A DNA stretch of 63,855 bases from Tepidimonas fonticaldi (GTDB lineage: Bacteria; Pseudomonadota; Gammaproteobacteria; Burkholderiales; Burkholderiaceae_C): contig NZ_VJOO01000017.1 of NCBI RefSeq assembly GCF_007556755.1, positions 1 through 63,855 of the forward strand, read 5' to 3'. Made by a program: the position numbers and the translations under genes. This document shows positions 32,145 to 41,708 of this stretch, in pieces. The notes under the pieces were generated by a model that ran no database searches, was not told where the DNA came from, and saw only the letters and a list, made by a program, of their open reading frames with translations. Position 1 is the first letter of the stretch. Each line of letters starts with the position of its first letter.

Positions 32145-32915
32145 ATGGCGGGAATGAAACCGGACGATATCGATTCCGATCTGCCATCCGACGCCGAGGC
32201 GTACTACACGACCTTGGAAGTCGCCCGCATCCTGGGCATGGCCGTGCGCTCCGTCCAGTTGATGGTCGACCGGGGCGATCTGCAGGCGTGGAAAACCCCG
32301 GGGGGGCACCGCCGCATCACCGCGTCGTCCCTGCAGCGCTGGCTGGCCCGCAGCCGCGCCGGGGTGGCACCCCCCGCGGCCTCGCGCATGGCGCGGCCGC
32401 GCCGCGGGGCCGCGCGCAGCGGCCGGCCGCCGCGCATTTTGCTCATCGAGGATTCTTCGCATTTCCAGCACCTGGTGCAGTTGCTGGTGCGCCAGCGCTT
32501 CCCCCGCGCCGAATTGCATGTGGCGGGCGACGGGATTTCGGGCTTGGTGTCCTTTGGGCAGTTGCAGCCCGATCTGCTGATCGTGGACATTTTGCTGCCG
32601 GGCATCGATGGCGCATCGATGGTCATGGGCCTGCGCCGCCACGAACTGTTCGGCGGATGCGGGCTGATCGTGCTCACCTCGCTGGACGAGCAGGCGCGCC
32701 GCGATTATGCGCACGCGCTGGAGGACGTCGCCGTGGTGCACAAGCCCGACCTCGTGCGCGATTTGCCGCCGCTGATCGAGCGGGCCTTGGGCGAGCGGTT
32801 GCGCGAGACGGATCCCTCCGCTGCGTCCGCGGCGGGCGATGCCCCCCCTCAGCGCGCCAGCGCAGACCAGTCGCCCGGCACCAGCCACAGCAGCCCGGCG
32901 GTCATGACCACGTAG
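32145..32915 (+). CDS. Regulator fusing an excisionase-type HTH to a receiver domain
   Basis: This 256-residue protein has an N-terminal MerR/excisionase-type helix-turn-helix (about residues 20-68, with EVARILGMAVRSVQLMVDRG and KTPGGHRRI). A basic linker and a response-regulator receiver domain (about 97-215) follow. The receiver keeps its key residues: E102-D103, phospho-acceptor D148, T178 and K200. The HTH-then-receiver order is the reverse of the usual response regulator. No histidine kinase is adjacent. The last 67 bases overlap the convergent YqaA gene, and the C-terminal 30 residues look unstructured. Confidence 0.85.
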   Translation: MAGMKPDDIDSDLPSDAEAYYTTLEVARILGMAVRSVQLMVDRGDLQAWKTPGGHRRITASSLQRWLARSRAGVAPPAASRMARPRRGAARSGRPPRILLIEDSSHFQHLVQLLVRQRFPRAELHVAGDGISGLVSFGQLQPDLLIVDILLPGIDGASMVMGLRRHELFGGCGLIVLTSLDEQARRDYAHALEDVAVVHKPDLVRDLPPLIERALGERLRETDPSAASAAGDAPPQRASADQSPGTSHSSPAVMTT

Positions 32916-33340
32916 CGGGCGAATTTGCCCACGGCCATGTAGGCCACGCAGGGCCAGAACGGAAACTTGAGCCACCCCGCCACCGCGCACAGCGGGTCGC
33001 CCACGGCGGGCAGCCAGCTCAGCAAACAGGCCTTGGGGCCAAAGCGCTCCAGCCAGTCCAGCGCGCGCAGATGGGTGGGCGAGCCGCGCGCGCGGTCGAT
33101 GGCCGCGTGTGCGCCGTAGCCCATGGCCCAGCTCACCGCACCGCCGAGGGTGTTGCCCACGGTGGCCACCAGGATGGCCGGCCAGAACAACTCGGGGTTG
33201 AGCTTGACCAGCGCGAACACGGCCGGCTCCGACCCCATGGGCAGCAGCGTCGCCGAGACGAACGCCACCACGAATACCGTGGTCAGGCCCACCTCGGGCA
33301 GGCTGAGGGTGTGCAGCAGGGACGGGATCCAGGCATCCAT
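32849..33340 (-). CDS. YqaA/DedA-like membrane protein
   Basis: This 163-residue integral membrane protein of the SNARE-associated/VTT superfamily has conserved features including EVGLTTVFVVAFVSATLLP, the GNTLGGAVSWAMG loop and LLSWLPAVGDPLCAVAGWL. YqaA-type proteins are related to DedA lipid transporters, but their function is not settled. The start at 33340 (MDAWIPSLLH) matches the family. It converges on the HTH-receiver gene with a 67-bp 3' overlap and is divergent from dusB. Confidence 0.85.
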   Translation of the reverse strand: MDAWIPSLLHTLSLPEVGLTTVFVVAFVSATLLPMGSEPAVFALVKLNPELFWPAILVATVGNTLGGAVSWAMGYGAHAAIDRARGSPTHLRALDWLERFGPKACLLSWLPAVGDPLCAVAGWLKFPFWPCVAYMAVGKFARYVVMTAGLLWLVPGDWSALAR

Positions 33341-33392
33341 GGCGGTATCGGTCGGCCGGCGCGCAGTATAGGCTAGGCGCTGGGGGTAGGGG

Positions 33393-33398
33393 TACAAT
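33393..33398 (+). promoter_or_regulatory. Candidate -10 box of dusB-fis
   Basis: TACAAT lies 61 bases before the dusB ATG in the divergent gap with yqaA. No clear -35 is seen. Confidence 0.4.
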
Positions 33399-33459
33399 CT
33401 TGCCCAATTTTTCAGCAGCCCGTTCCTCCTCCTTCCTTTCCCCTTCCCGTCCGCTTGCC

Positions 33460-34515
33460 ATGACCGACGGCCCCGCGATCGGCCCCTATGTGCTGCCCAA
33501 CCGCCTGTTCGTTGCGCCGATGGCCGGGGTGACGGACCGGCCATTCCGGCGGCTGTGCAAGCGGCTGGGCGCCGGCTACGCGGTCAGCGAGATGATCACC
33601 TCGCGCCCGGAGCTGCAGGCCAGCCTGAAGACCGCGCGGCGCGCCAACCACGACGGCGAGCCGGGGCCGATCGCAGTGCAGATCGCCGGCACCGACCCGG
33701 CGATGATGGCCGAGGCGGCGGGCCACAACATCGACCGCGGCGCGCAGATCATCGACATCAACATGGGCTGCCCGGCCAAGAAGGTCTGCAACCGGTGGGC
33801 CGGCTCCGCCCTGATGCAGGACGAGGCGCTGGCCGCCGCGATCATCGAGGCGGTGGTGGCGGCCTGCGAGCCGCATGGCGTGCCGGTGACGCTGAAGATG
33901 CGCACCGGCTGGTGCGACGCCGTGCGCAACGCCCCGCGGCTGGCGCGCATCGCCGAGGAGGCCGGCGTGCGCATGCTCGTGATTCACGGGCGCACGCGCG
34001 CGCAGGGTTACGGCGGCGTGGCCGAACACGACACCACGGCGCTCGTCAAGACCCTGGTGCGCATCCCGGTGGTGGCCAACGGCGACCTCGACGGCGCTGA
34101 GGCGGTGCGCCGGGTGCTGGCGCACACCGGGGCCGATGCGGTGATGATCGGCCGCGCGGCGCAGGGTCGGCCGTGGCTGTTCCGCGACATCCTGCACGAG
34201 CTGCGCACCGGCCGCCCGGCGGCGCCGCCGACCACCGCCGAGCTGCGCGAGTGGCTGCGCGAGCACCTGCTGGACCACTACGCGCTCTACGGCGAGGCCG
34301 CCGGCGTGCGCAGCGCGCGCAAGCACCTGCTGTGGTACCTGCGCGCGCTCGGCGGCCCGCCGGCGGCGCAGCAGCGGCTGCGCGCCGCGGTGATCGCCGC
34401 CGAGCGGGCCGAGGCGCAGCTGCAGGCGCTGGAGGATTTCCTCGACGAGCGCGACGCTGCCCCGGCCGCCGAACCCGCCGCCCGCCCCGAGCCCGAGGCG
34501 GCGCTGGCGGCCTGA
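33460..34515 (+). CDS. dusB: tRNA-dihydrouridine synthase DusB
   Basis: This 351-residue FMN enzyme reduces uridines in the tRNA D-loop. Motifs seen are [35 protein letters not shown] (with the catalytic cysteine), [19 protein letters not shown] and [15 protein letters not shown] 33460 gives [15 protein letters not shown]. The last 25 residues are an Ala/Pro/Glu-rich tail. The fis gene follows after 23 bp, the classical dusB-fis arrangement. Confidence 0.96.
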   Translation: MTDGPAIGPYVLPNRLFVAPMAGVTDRPFRRLCKRLGAGYAVSEMITSRPELQASLKTARRANHDGEPGPIAVQIAGTDPAMMAEAAGHNIDRGAQIIDINMGCPAKKVCNRWAGSALMQDEALAAAIIEAVVAACEPHGVPVTLKMRTGWCDAVRNAPRLARIAEEAGVRMLVIHGRTRAQGYGGVAEHDTTALVKTLVRIPVVANGDLDGAEAVRRVLAHTGADAVMIGRAAQGRPWLFRDILHELRTGRPAAPPTTAELREWLREHLLDHYALYGEAAGVRSARKHLLWYLRALGGPPAAQQRLRAAVIAAERAEAQLQALEDFLDERDAAPAAEPAARPEPEAALAA

Positions 34516-34538
34516 CGACCCCGAACCCGACACCCGAC

Positions 34539-34784
34539 ATGGATCCCCAGTCCCCCCACCTGCCCGACTGCGTGCGCGAAAGCCTCGACGCCTACTTCGC
34601 GACGCTCGCCGACACCGAGCCGGCCAATCTGCACGAGATGCTGATCCGCGCGGTGGAAAAGCCGCTGCTGGAGGTGGTGATGGCGCGCGCGCGCGGCAAC
34701 CAGTCGCGCGCCGCCCAGTGGCTGGGCCTCAACCGCAACACGCTGCGCAAGAAGCTGCTCGAGCACGGCCTGCTCGACGGCTGA
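34539..34784 (+). CDS. fis: DNA-binding protein Fis
   Basis: This 81-residue nucleoid protein bends DNA and regulates growth-phase genes. The C-terminal helix-turn-helix reads [20 protein letters not shown], the Fis signature. The length is slightly below the 98 residues of E. coli, as is common in beta-proteobacteria. It lies directly after dusB and before purH on the same strand. Confidence 0.95.
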   Translation: MDPQSPHLPDCVRESLDAYFATLADTEPANLHEMLIRAVEKPLLEVVMARARGNQSRAAQWLGLNRNTLRKKLLEHGLLDG

Positions 34785-34843
34785 AGCCCAGCCCAGATTC
34801 AAGCCCCGATTCACCGCAACCGCCCCCCGAGGATCCCCCGACG

Positions 34844-36430
34844 ATGAGAGCCCTGATTTCCGTCTCCGACAAGACCGGCGTGCTGGAGCTGGCGCGCGAG
34901 CTGCACGCGCTGGGCGTGCAGCTGATTTCCACCGGCGGCACTGCCCGTCTGCTGGCCGAGGCCGGCCTGCCGGTTGCCGAGGTGGCCGACGTGACCGGCT
35001 TTCCGGAAATGCTGGACGGCCGCGTCAAGACGCTGCACCCCGGGATCCACGGCGGGCTGCTTGCGCGGCGCGACGTGCCGGCGCACATGGCGGCGCTGGC
35101 GCAGCACGGCATTGCCCCGATCGACCTGCTGGTGGTCAACCTCTATCCGTTCGAGGCCACGGTGGCGCGGCCCGGCTGCACGCTGGCCGAGGCGATCGAG
35201 AACATCGACATCGGCGGGCCGGCGATGGTGCGCTCGGCGGCGAAGAACTGGCGTGATGTGGCCGTGCTGACCGACCCGGCGCAGTACGCCCCGGTGCTGG
35301 CCGAACTCAAGGACGGCGGGCGCGTCAGCGACGCCACGCGCCTGCAGCTCGCAGTGGCGGCGTTCAACCGCATCGCGCAGTACGACGCCGCGATCAGTCA
35401 GTACCTGTCGGCGCTGGACCTGTCGGCCGGCGTGCCGGCGGCCGAGGTCGAGCCGGCGCGGCTGCCGTTTCCGGCCCAGTTCAACGCCTGCTGGACCAAG
35501 GTGCAGGACCTGCGCTACGGCGAGAACCCGCACCAGCAGGCCGCCTTCTACCGCGACGCCGACGCGCCGGTGGGATCGCTGGCCACCGCGCAGCAGCTGC
35601 AGGGCAAGGAACTCTCCTACAACAACATCGCCGACGCCGACGCGGCGTGGGAGTGCGTCAAGGGCTTCGAGGCGCCGGCCTGCGTCATCATCAAGCACGC
35701 CAACCCGTGCGGCGTGGCCATCGGCGCCACGGCGCTGGAGGCCTACCGCAAGGCGTTCCAGACCGACCCCACGAGCGCCTTCGGCGGCATCATCGCCTTC
35801 AACCGGGCGCTGGACGGCCAGGCCGCGCAGGCGGTGGCGCAGCAGTTCGTCGAGGTGCTGATCGCGCCGGACTTCACGCCGGAGGCGCTGGCGGTGTTCA
35901 AGGCCAAGGCCAACGTGCGGCTGCTGCGCATCGCGCTGCCGACCGACGTGGCCGCCACGCGCAACCGGCTGCACCTGCAGCGCGTCGGTGGCGGCGTGCT
36001 GGTGCAGACCGCCGACCACCACGTGCTGCGGCCCGAGGACCTGCGCGTCGTCACGCGCCGCCAGCCGAGCGCGCAGGAGCTGCAGGACCTGCTGTTCGCC
36101 TGGGCGGTGGCGCAGTACGTCAAGAGCAACGCCATCGTCTTCTGCAAGGACGGCATGACGATGGGCGTGGGCGCCGGGCAGATGAGCCGGCTGGACTCCG
36201 CGCGCATCGCCAGCATCAAGGCGCAGGCCGCGGGCTTAAGCCTCAAAGGCACGGCGGTGGCCAGCGATGCGTTCTTCCCGTTCCGCGACGGGCTGGACGT
36301 GGTGGTGGACGCCGGCGCCACCTGCGTGATCCAGCCGGGCGGCTCGGTGCGCGACGCCGAGGTGATCGCCGCCGCCGACGAGCGCGGCGTGGCGATGGTC
36401 TTTACCGGCGTGCGGCACTTCCGCCACTGA
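34844..36430 (+). CDS. purH: Bifunctional AICAR formyltransferase / IMP cyclohydrolase
   Basis: This 528-residue enzyme catalyses the last two steps of de novo IMP synthesis. The N-terminal MGS-like cyclohydrolase domain starts [19 protein letters not shown] and includes [13 protein letters not shown]. The formyltransferase domain shows the conserved [20 protein letters not shown] and [10 protein letters not shown] segments. The start at 34844 follows a CCGAGGA ribosome site. It comes 59 bp after fis and may share the dusB-fis transcript. Confidence 0.97.
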   Translation: MRALISVSDKTGVLELARELHALGVQLISTGGTARLLAEAGLPVAEVADVTGFPEMLDGRVKTLHPGIHGGLLARRDVPAHMAALAQHGIAPIDLLVVNLYPFEATVARPGCTLAEAIENIDIGGPAMVRSAAKNWRDVAVLTDPAQYAPVLAELKDGGRVSDATRLQLAVAAFNRIAQYDAAISQYLSALDLSAGVPAAEVEPARLPFPAQFNACWTKVQDLRYGENPHQQAAFYRDADAPVGSLATAQQLQGKELSYNNIADADAAWECVKGFEAPACVIIKHANPCGVAIGATALEAYRKAFQTDPTSAFGGIIAFNRALDGQAAQAVAQQFVEVLIAPDFTPEALAVFKAKANVRLLRIALPTDVAATRNRLHLQRVGGGVLVQTADHHVLRPEDLRVVTRRQPSAQELQDLLFAWAVAQYVKSNAIVFCKDGMTMGVGAGQMSRLDSARIASIKAQAAGLSLKGTAVASDAFFPFRDGLDVVVDAGATCVIQPGGSVRDAEVIAAADERGVAMVFTGVRHFRH

Positions 36431-36447
36431 CGGCGGGCGGGCCCGAT

Positions 36448-37251
36448 TCAGTGGCCCAGGACGAACACGGCCGGCAAGTCGAGCGGCAGGGCGGGCGGCT
36501 GGCGGCGCCAGTCGGCCACGCGTGCGCTGTGCACGGCTTGCGTCGGCAGGCCCAGGCCGCAGGCCAGCGCCAGCCGCGTGTCGGGCGGCAGCACCTGCAG
36601 CGCGGTTTGCAGCAAAGCGGCGTTGCGGTAGGGCGTTTCGATGAAGATCTGGGTCTGGCCCAGCCGGCGCGCGGTGGCTTCCAGCTCGCGCAGGCGCGCC
36701 GCGCGTTCCCCCGCCCCCTGCGGCAGGTAGCCGACGAAAGCGAAGTGCTGGCCGTGGCAGCCGCTGGCGGCCAGCGCCAGCATCAGCGACACCGGGCCCG
36801 TCAGCGGCACCACGCGCAGGCCCAGGGCGTGGGCGGCGCGGACCACGGCGGCCCCGGGGTCTGCGATCGCGGGCATGCCGGCCTCGCTCACCAAACCGAT
36901 GGCGTGGCCTTGCAGCGCCGGTGCCAGCCATTCGCGCGCCTGGGCATCCGCCCCCCGGTGGCGGTCGCCGTGTTTGTGCCAATCGCGCGGCAGCTCGGTG
37001 ATCGTGTGCTGCTGCAGCGGGGTTGCCAGGGGCTGCACCGCCTGCACGCGTTTGAGGAAGGCGCGCGTGCTCTTGGCGTTTTCGGTGATCCAGTGCGTCA
37101 GGCCGGCCGCCGTCGCCAGGGTCAAGGCGGGCAGGGCCTCACGCACGTCCGGCTGCGGCGTGCAGCCAAAGTCCAACGGCGTCGGCACCAGGTAGAGCGT
37201 GCCGGGCACCGCTGCGTCGGGCATCGCGGCCTCAGGGGCGGCCGGATTCAT
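36448..37251 (-). CDS. Tetrapyrrole-methylase-fold SAM methyltransferase (RsmI-like)
   Basis: This 267-residue protein has the RsmI/tetrapyrrole methylase fold: the N-terminal GTLYLVPTPL, the SAM-binding GLVSEAGMPAIADPGAAVV and PLTGPVSLMLALAASG, and FIETPYRN. The length and the LPQGAGERAARLRELE segment place it in the RsmI-like paralog group of beta-proteobacteria. True RsmI methylates the 2'-OH of C1402 in 16S rRNA, and whether this paralog does so is unknown. Its ATG overlaps the maf stop by 4 bases (ATGA). Confidence 0.85.
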   Translation of the reverse strand: MNPAAPEAAMPDAAVPGTLYLVPTPLDFGCTPQPDVREALPALTLATAAGLTHWITENAKSTRAFLKRVQAVQPLATPLQQHTITELPRDWHKHGDRHRGADAQAREWLAPALQGHAIGLVSEAGMPAIADPGAAVVRAAHALGLRVVPLTGPVSLMLALAASGCHGQHFAFVGYLPQGAGERAARLRELEATARRLGQTQIFIETPYRNAALLQTALQVLPPDTRLALACGLGLPTQAVHSARVADWRRQPPALPLDLPAVFVLGH

Positions 37252-37850
37252 GGCAACGTCACCCCGGCGCCGCGCAACAGCCGCGCGGTGCGGATCAGCG
37301 GCAGGCCGACGAGGGCGCTGGGGTCGTCGCTGACGATGGACTCCAGCAGCGCGATGCCCAGCCCCTCGCTCTTGGCGCTGCCGGCGCAGTCGTAAGGGCG
37401 TTCGGCGAGCAGATAGCGCTCGATTTCGGCGTCGCTCAGGTCGCGAAAGCGCACCTCCACCACCGCCAGATCCTCCGCCGCATAGCCGCTGGCGTGGCAG
37501 ACGACCGCCAGCGCGGTCTGAAAGCGCACCGTCTGCCCGCGCATGGCGCGCAACTGCGCGACCGCGCGCTCGTGCGTCCCGGGTTTGCCCAGCGCGGCGC
37601 CATCCAGGTCCGCCACCTGGTCGCTGCCGATCACGATGGCCTGCGGGTGCCGTTGGGCGACGGCCTCGGCCTTGGCGCGGGCCAGGCGTTGTGCCAGGCG
37701 GGCTGGGGGTTCGCCCGGCAGTGGGGTTTCGTCCACCTGGGGGGCGACGGTTTCGAAGGGCAGGCGCAGCCGTGCCAGCAGCTCGCGCCGGTACGGCGAG
37801 GTGGAGCCCAGGACGATGGGCCGGGGCAGGGCAGGGGCAAAGGTCTCCAT
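37248..37850 (-). CDS. Maf-family nucleotide pyrophosphatase (YceF-like)
   Basis: This 200-residue protein of the Maf/YceF family hydrolyses non-canonical nucleoside triphosphates such as m7GTP. The opening IVLGSTSPYRRELLARL, the central IVIGSDQVADLDG and SAKSEGLGIALLESI are diagnostic. The SDQV motif fits the YceF rather than the YhdE subgroup. It is translationally coupled to the RsmI-like gene and divergent from the Rieske gene across 97 bp. Confidence 0.92.
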   Translation of the reverse strand: METFAPALPRPIVLGSTSPYRRELLARLRLPFETVAPQVDETPLPGEPPARLAQRLARAKAEAVAQRHPQAIVIGSDQVADLDGAALGKPGTHERAVAQLRAMRGQTVRFQTALAVVCHASGYAAEDLAVVEVRFRDLSDAEIERYLLAERPYDCAGSAKSEGLGIALLESIVSDDPSALVGLPLIRTARLLRGAGVTLP

Positions 37851-37947
37851 GGCGGTATTGTCGCTGCCGCCGCGCTATGCTTGGGTTGGATCAGGTCGGG
37901 TGAAAGGGGCGCCCGGACGGGGCCCATCGCCATGGCGGAGGGACGGT

Positions 37948-38367
37948 ATGGACGAGTCGATGCGGAACGACAGCGGGTCAGACGCCGGTACTGGCGTGGC
38001 CGGGGCGTCGTGGCATGCGCTGTGCCGCAGCGCGGACTTGGCCGAGGGCGGCGAGGCGGTGCCCTTCGACGTGCGCTACCGGGGCCAGACGTGCCGGGCC
38101 TTTGCCATTCGCTACCGGGGCGCCGTCCATGCGTACCTCAACCGCTGCAGCCATGTGGCGATGGAGATGGACTGGATGCCCAACCGCTTTTTCGACCTGA
38201 CCGGGCAGTTTCTGGTCTGCGGCGCCCACGGGGCGCTGTTCGAGCCGCACACCGGGCGTTGCGTGGGTGGCCCGGGTCGCGGGCCTCTGGTGGCCATCCC
38301 CGCGCGTGAGCGCGACGGGGTGGTCTTTTGGCAGTCACAATACGACCTGCAACCCGTTGTCTTTTGA
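37948..38367 (+). CDS. Rieske 2Fe-2S ferredoxin-like protein
   Basis: This 139-residue protein has one Rieske domain. Cluster ligands appear as C-x-H in NRCSHVAMEMDW and C-x2-H in VCGAHGALFEP, and the loop GRCVGGPGRGPLVAIPA completes the domain. There is no signal peptide, so it is a cytoplasmic electron carrier or a small oxygenase component. The S49 protease gene starts 5 bp downstream. The FAD monooxygenase encoded two genes on could be a partner, but that is inference. Confidence 0.85.
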   Translation: MDESMRNDSGSDAGTGVAGASWHALCRSADLAEGGEAVPFDVRYRGQTCRAFAIRYRGAVHAYLNRCSHVAMEMDWMPNRFFDLTGQFLVCGAHGALFEPHTGRCVGGPGRGPLVAIPARERDGVVFWQSQYDLQPVVF

Positions 38368-38372
38368 CCGCC

Positions 38373-39386
38373 ATGATGCCATCCGAATCCCCGCCACCCG
38401 CGCAAGCGGGCGCCTCCGACGCCGCGCCGTCGTCTGCCCCGCAGGCCGATCCCGTCGGCCCCGGGTGGGAGCGGGCGCTGCTGGAGAAGCTGGCCTTCGC
38501 GGCCCTGCAGGAACAGCGGGCCGCCCGGCGTTGGCGCAACGTCTGGCGGCTGGTCTGGTTGCTGGCGTTCGGGGCCGTGGCGTGGCTGCTGTACCGTGAC
38601 GTGGTGCCGCCCACGCCCACCACCACCCCGCACACGGCGCTGATCGAGCTGCGCGGCGAGATCGGGGCGGACACCGAGGCCAGCGCCAGCAACATCGTGT
38701 CGGCGCTGCGTTCCGCGTTCGAAGATCCGGGTGCGCAGGCCGTCGTGCTGTTGATCGACTCGCCCGGCGGCAGCCCGGTGCAGGCCGGCATCATCAATGA
38801 CGAGATCTGGCGCCTGAAGGCACAGCACGACAAGCCCGTCTATGCCGTGGTGGAGGAGACCTGCGCCTCGGCCGCCTACTATGTGGCTGCGGCGGCGGAC
38901 CGCATCTATGTGGACAAGGCCAGTCTGGTGGGCAGCATCGGTGTGCTGATGGACGGCTTTGGCTTCACCGGGTTGATGGAGCGCCTGGGGGTGGAGCGGC
39001 GGCTGCTCACCGCGGGCGAGAACAAGGGCTTTCTGGACCCGTTCAGCCCGCAGACGGCGCGCCACCGGGCCCATGCGCAGCAGATGCTCGACGACATCCA
39101 CCGGCAGTTCATCGACGTGGTGCGCAAGGGCCGGGGCGAGCACCTGAAGGAGACCGAGGACACCTTCAGCGGTCTGGTGTGGACCGGCCAGCGCGCGGTC
39201 GAAATGGGGCTGGCCGACGACTTTGGCAACCTGGATTACGTGGCGCGCGAAGTCGTCAAGGCCGAAGACATCGTCGACTACACCCAGCGCGAGAGCGTGG
39301 CGGAGCGGCTGGCGCGGCGGTTTGGCGCCGGCGCGGCCGAGAGCGCGTGGCGCGCGGCGCGCGGGGCGTGGCCGGCGTGGCGATGA
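38373..39386 (+). CDS. S49-family membrane peptidase (SppA-like, short form)
   Basis: This 337-residue protease has one N-terminal membrane segment (about residues 54-72, VWRLVWLLAFGAVAWLLY) and one protease domain. The catalytic serine is in ETCASAAYYVAAAA, with LIDSPGGSP and LVGSIGVLMDG as conserved oxyanion and active-site elements. It would clear signal peptides or misfolded membrane proteins. ATG 38373 or 38376 are both possible. The stop codon overlaps the next ATG (ATGA). Confidence 0.9.
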   Translation: MMPSESPPPAQAGASDAAPSSAPQADPVGPGWERALLEKLAFAALQEQRAARRWRNVWRLVWLLAFGAVAWLLYRDVVPPTPTTTPHTALIELRGEIGADTEASASNIVSALRSAFEDPGAQAVVLLIDSPGGSPVQAGIINDEIWRLKAQHDKPVYAVVEETCASAAYYVAAAADRIYVDKASLVGSIGVLMDGFGFTGLMERLGVERRLLTAGENKGFLDPFSPQTARHRAHAQQMLDDIHRQFIDVVRKGRGEHLKETEDTFSGLVWTGQRAVEMGLADDFGNLDYVAREVVKAEDIVDYTQRESVAERLARRFGAGAAESAWRAARGAWPAWR

Positions 39387-40621
39387 GGCCGGGGGCAGCA
39401 CCGGGCCGCATCCTCGTCGTCGGCGGCGGCATGGCCGGGCTGGGGGTGGCGCTGGCCTGCGCCCAGGCGCGGCCCGACAGCGACATTGCCCTGCTGGAGC
39501 GGGCGCCGACCTTTTCGGAGGTGGGCGCGGGCATCCAGCTCGGCCCCAACGCGGTGCGGGTGCTGCATGACTGGGGCCTGCGCGAGCCGCTGGCGGCCGT
39601 GGCCGCCTTTCCGCAGCGGCTGCGCGTGCGCGCCGCGCACGGCGGCGACGAGCTGGGCGAACTGGCGCTGGGCGAACGCGCCCGCCAGCGGTATGGCGAG
39701 CCCTATGCCACCATCCACCGTGCCGATCTGCACGGCCTGCTGCTGGCGGCGCTGCAGGACACGACGGGCGTCGCCCTGCACAACGGCGAGGCGGTGGTGG
39801 CGTATGCCGAGCGGGCCGACGGCGTGGAGGTGCGCACCGCCGCCGAACGCCGCTGGACGGCGGACGTGTTGCTCGCGGCCGATGGGGTCTGGAGCCCGAC
39901 CCGCCAGCACCTGCTGGGGGATGGCCGGCCGGTCTTCAGCGGCCATCTGGCGTACCGCGGGCTGGTGCGCATGGCCGATCTGCCCGCGCGTCTGCGTGCG
40001 TCCGAGGTCGTCGCCTGGCTAGGGCCGCGTCTGCACGGCGTGCATTACCCGGTGCGCACGGGGCAGTGGCTCAATGTGGTGATGGTGGTCGAGGGGCCGC
40101 TGCCCCCCACGGATGCCGAGGGCTGGGACCACGAGGCCCACGCCGTGCACCTGCGGGCCGCGCTGGGGCCGGTGCACGCCGATCTGGAAGCGGTGCTGCA
40201 CGCCGTCCTCCACTGGCGCCTGTGGCCGCTGCATGCGCGCGAGCCGATGCGCGGACCCCACGAGCATGCGCGCGGCCGCGTGGCGCTGCTCGGCGATGCG
40301 GCGCATCCGATGCGTCCCTATCTGGCGCAGGGGGCGGCGATGGCCCTGGAGGATGCCTGGGCGCTGGGCCGGCTGCTGCGCGCGCAGCCACCGGGGCAGG
40401 TGGATTGGCCCGGTTGGCTGGCGCAATGGGCCCAGGGGCGCTGGGCGCGCAATGCCCGGGTGCAGGCGCGCTCGCGCCGCAACGGGGTGGTGTTCCATGC
40501 CCGCGGGCTCGTGCGTTGGGGACGCGACCGGGCCATGGCCCTGCTGGGCGAGCGGCTGCTGGATCAGCCGTGGCTCTATGATGGACCGCCCGATCCGCTC
40601 GCGCCTCGGGGGGCGTCCTGA
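39383..40621 (+). CDS. FAD-dependent monooxygenase (salicylate hydroxylase-like)
   Basis: This 412-residue class A flavin monooxygenase has the dinucleotide fold GxGxxG in VVGGGMAGLGVALA, the DG motif in LLAADGVWSPTR and the GD motif in ALLGDAAHPMRPYLAQGAAM. It most resembles salicylate 1-monooxygenase and 3-hydroxybenzoate 6-hydroxylase types. The aromatic substrate is unknown and no ring-cleavage dioxygenase is adjacent. It shares an ATGA overlap with the protease gene. Confidence 0.87.
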   Translation: MRPGAAPGRILVVGGGMAGLGVALACAQARPDSDIALLERAPTFSEVGAGIQLGPNAVRVLHDWGLREPLAAVAAFPQRLRVRAAHGGDELGELALGERARQRYGEPYATIHRADLHGLLLAALQDTTGVALHNGEAVVAYAERADGVEVRTAAERRWTADVLLAADGVWSPTRQHLLGDGRPVFSGHLAYRGLVRMADLPARLRASEVVAWLGPRLHGVHYPVRTGQWLNVVMVVEGPLPPTDAEGWDHEAHAVHLRAALGPVHADLEAVLHAVLHWRLWPLHAREPMRGPHEHARGRVALLGDAAHPMRPYLAQGAAMALEDAWALGRLLRAQPPGQVDWPGWLAQWAQGRWARNARVQARSRRNGVVFHARGLVRWGRDRAMALLGERLLDQPWLYDGPPDPLAPRGAS

Positions 40622-40663
40622 CGCCCGTGCCCGAGGGGCCAACGTCGATCCTGATCGCTTTGC

Positions 40664-41707
40664 ATGAAGCCTGCACCCCGCTCCCCCCGCATGGCGCTGG
40701 ATCCGGCGCCCGCCGGGCCGTCGCTGCTGCGCCGCCGCCTGCTCCAGGGGGCGGCCTGGGCGGCGGGGGGGCTGCTGCCGTCCGGCTGGGCCATGCCAGC
40801 GCCACCCCCGCCCCGGTGGCCGGTGCGCCCGGTGCGCTTACTGGTCGGTTTTCCGCAAGGGTCGTCGCCGGACGAGATCGCGCGCATCGTCGTCGAGCCG
40901 CTGTCGGCCGTGCTGGGCCAGCCGGTCCAGGTGGAAAACCGCCCGGGCTCCGGCGGGCAGGTCGCGGCCACCGCCGTGGCCCGCGCGGAGGACGACCACA
41001 CCGTGGGCCTGATGCCCAGCGGGCATCTGACCGTGGCGCGCCTCATGCAGCCGGCACTCGGCTACGACCCCCTGACCGATTTGCAGCCGGTGTCGCTGGT
41101 CGCGACCGCGCCGCTGGTGTTGTGCATCTCGCCCCAGCTCGAGGTGCGGGGGAATGCCGCGTTGCGCGCCGTGCGCACCGCGGGCATGGCCTGGCAGTAC
41201 GGCAGCCCGGGCGCGGGCACGCCGTTCCATCTGGGCATGGAAATGCTCAAGGCCGCGGCCGGCTGGCAGGCGCTGCATGTGCCCTATCCCGGCAATCCAC
41301 AGGTGATCAACGCGCTGTTGCAGGGCGATGTGCAACTGGCGCTGCTGCCCCCGTCGCTGACCGTGCCGCACTGGCGCGCCGCCAAGCTGCCGGCCGTGGC
41401 GTTGACCTCTGCCACCCGCAGCGCGTTGCTGCCCGGGGTGCCCACGCTGGCCGAGCGGGGTGTGCGGGGCTTCGACTTCGAGCACTGGTACGCCATCGCC
41501 GCCCCGCGGGGCCTGGCCGGCGCGCACGTCGATCGGCTGGCGCAGGCCGTGGGCCGGGTTTTGCGCGACATTCGCATTCGGCAGCGGTTGCAGGCGCAGG
41601 GCTGGCAGGCGACGGGGTCAACCCCCGCGGCCTTGGCGCGGCGCATGGCCCGCGACGTTGACCGCTTGCGCCCGCTGATCGAGCGCCAGCACATCCGGAC
41701 CCCGTGA
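40664..41707 (+). CDS. TctC/Bug-family periplasmic binding protein
   Basis: This 347-residue solute-binding protein is of the tripartite tricarboxylate transporter family. A Tat-like signal is visible ([15 protein letters not shown]). The fold signature includes [49 protein letters not shown] and [18 protein letters not shown]. Bug proteins bind small carboxylates or amides. No TctA/TctB membrane partners are nearby, as is common for Burkholderiales orphans. It ends one base before the next ATG. Confidence 0.9.
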   Translation: MKPAPRSPRMALDPAPAGPSLLRRRLLQGAAWAAGGLLPSGWAMPAPPPPRWPVRPVRLLVGFPQGSSPDEIARIVVEPLSAVLGQPVQVENRPGSGGQVAATAVARAEDDHTVGLMPSGHLTVARLMQPALGYDPLTDLQPVSLVATAPLVLCISPQLEVRGNAALRAVRTAGMAWQYGSPGAGTPFHLGMEMLKAAAGWQALHVPYPGNPQVINALLQGDVQLALLPPSLTVPHWRAAKLPAVALTSATRSALLPGVPTLAERGVRGFDFEHWYAIAAPRGLAGAHVDRLAQAVGRVLRDIRIRQRLQAQGWQATGSTPAALARRMARDVDRLRPLIERQHIRTP

Positions 41708-41708
41708 C

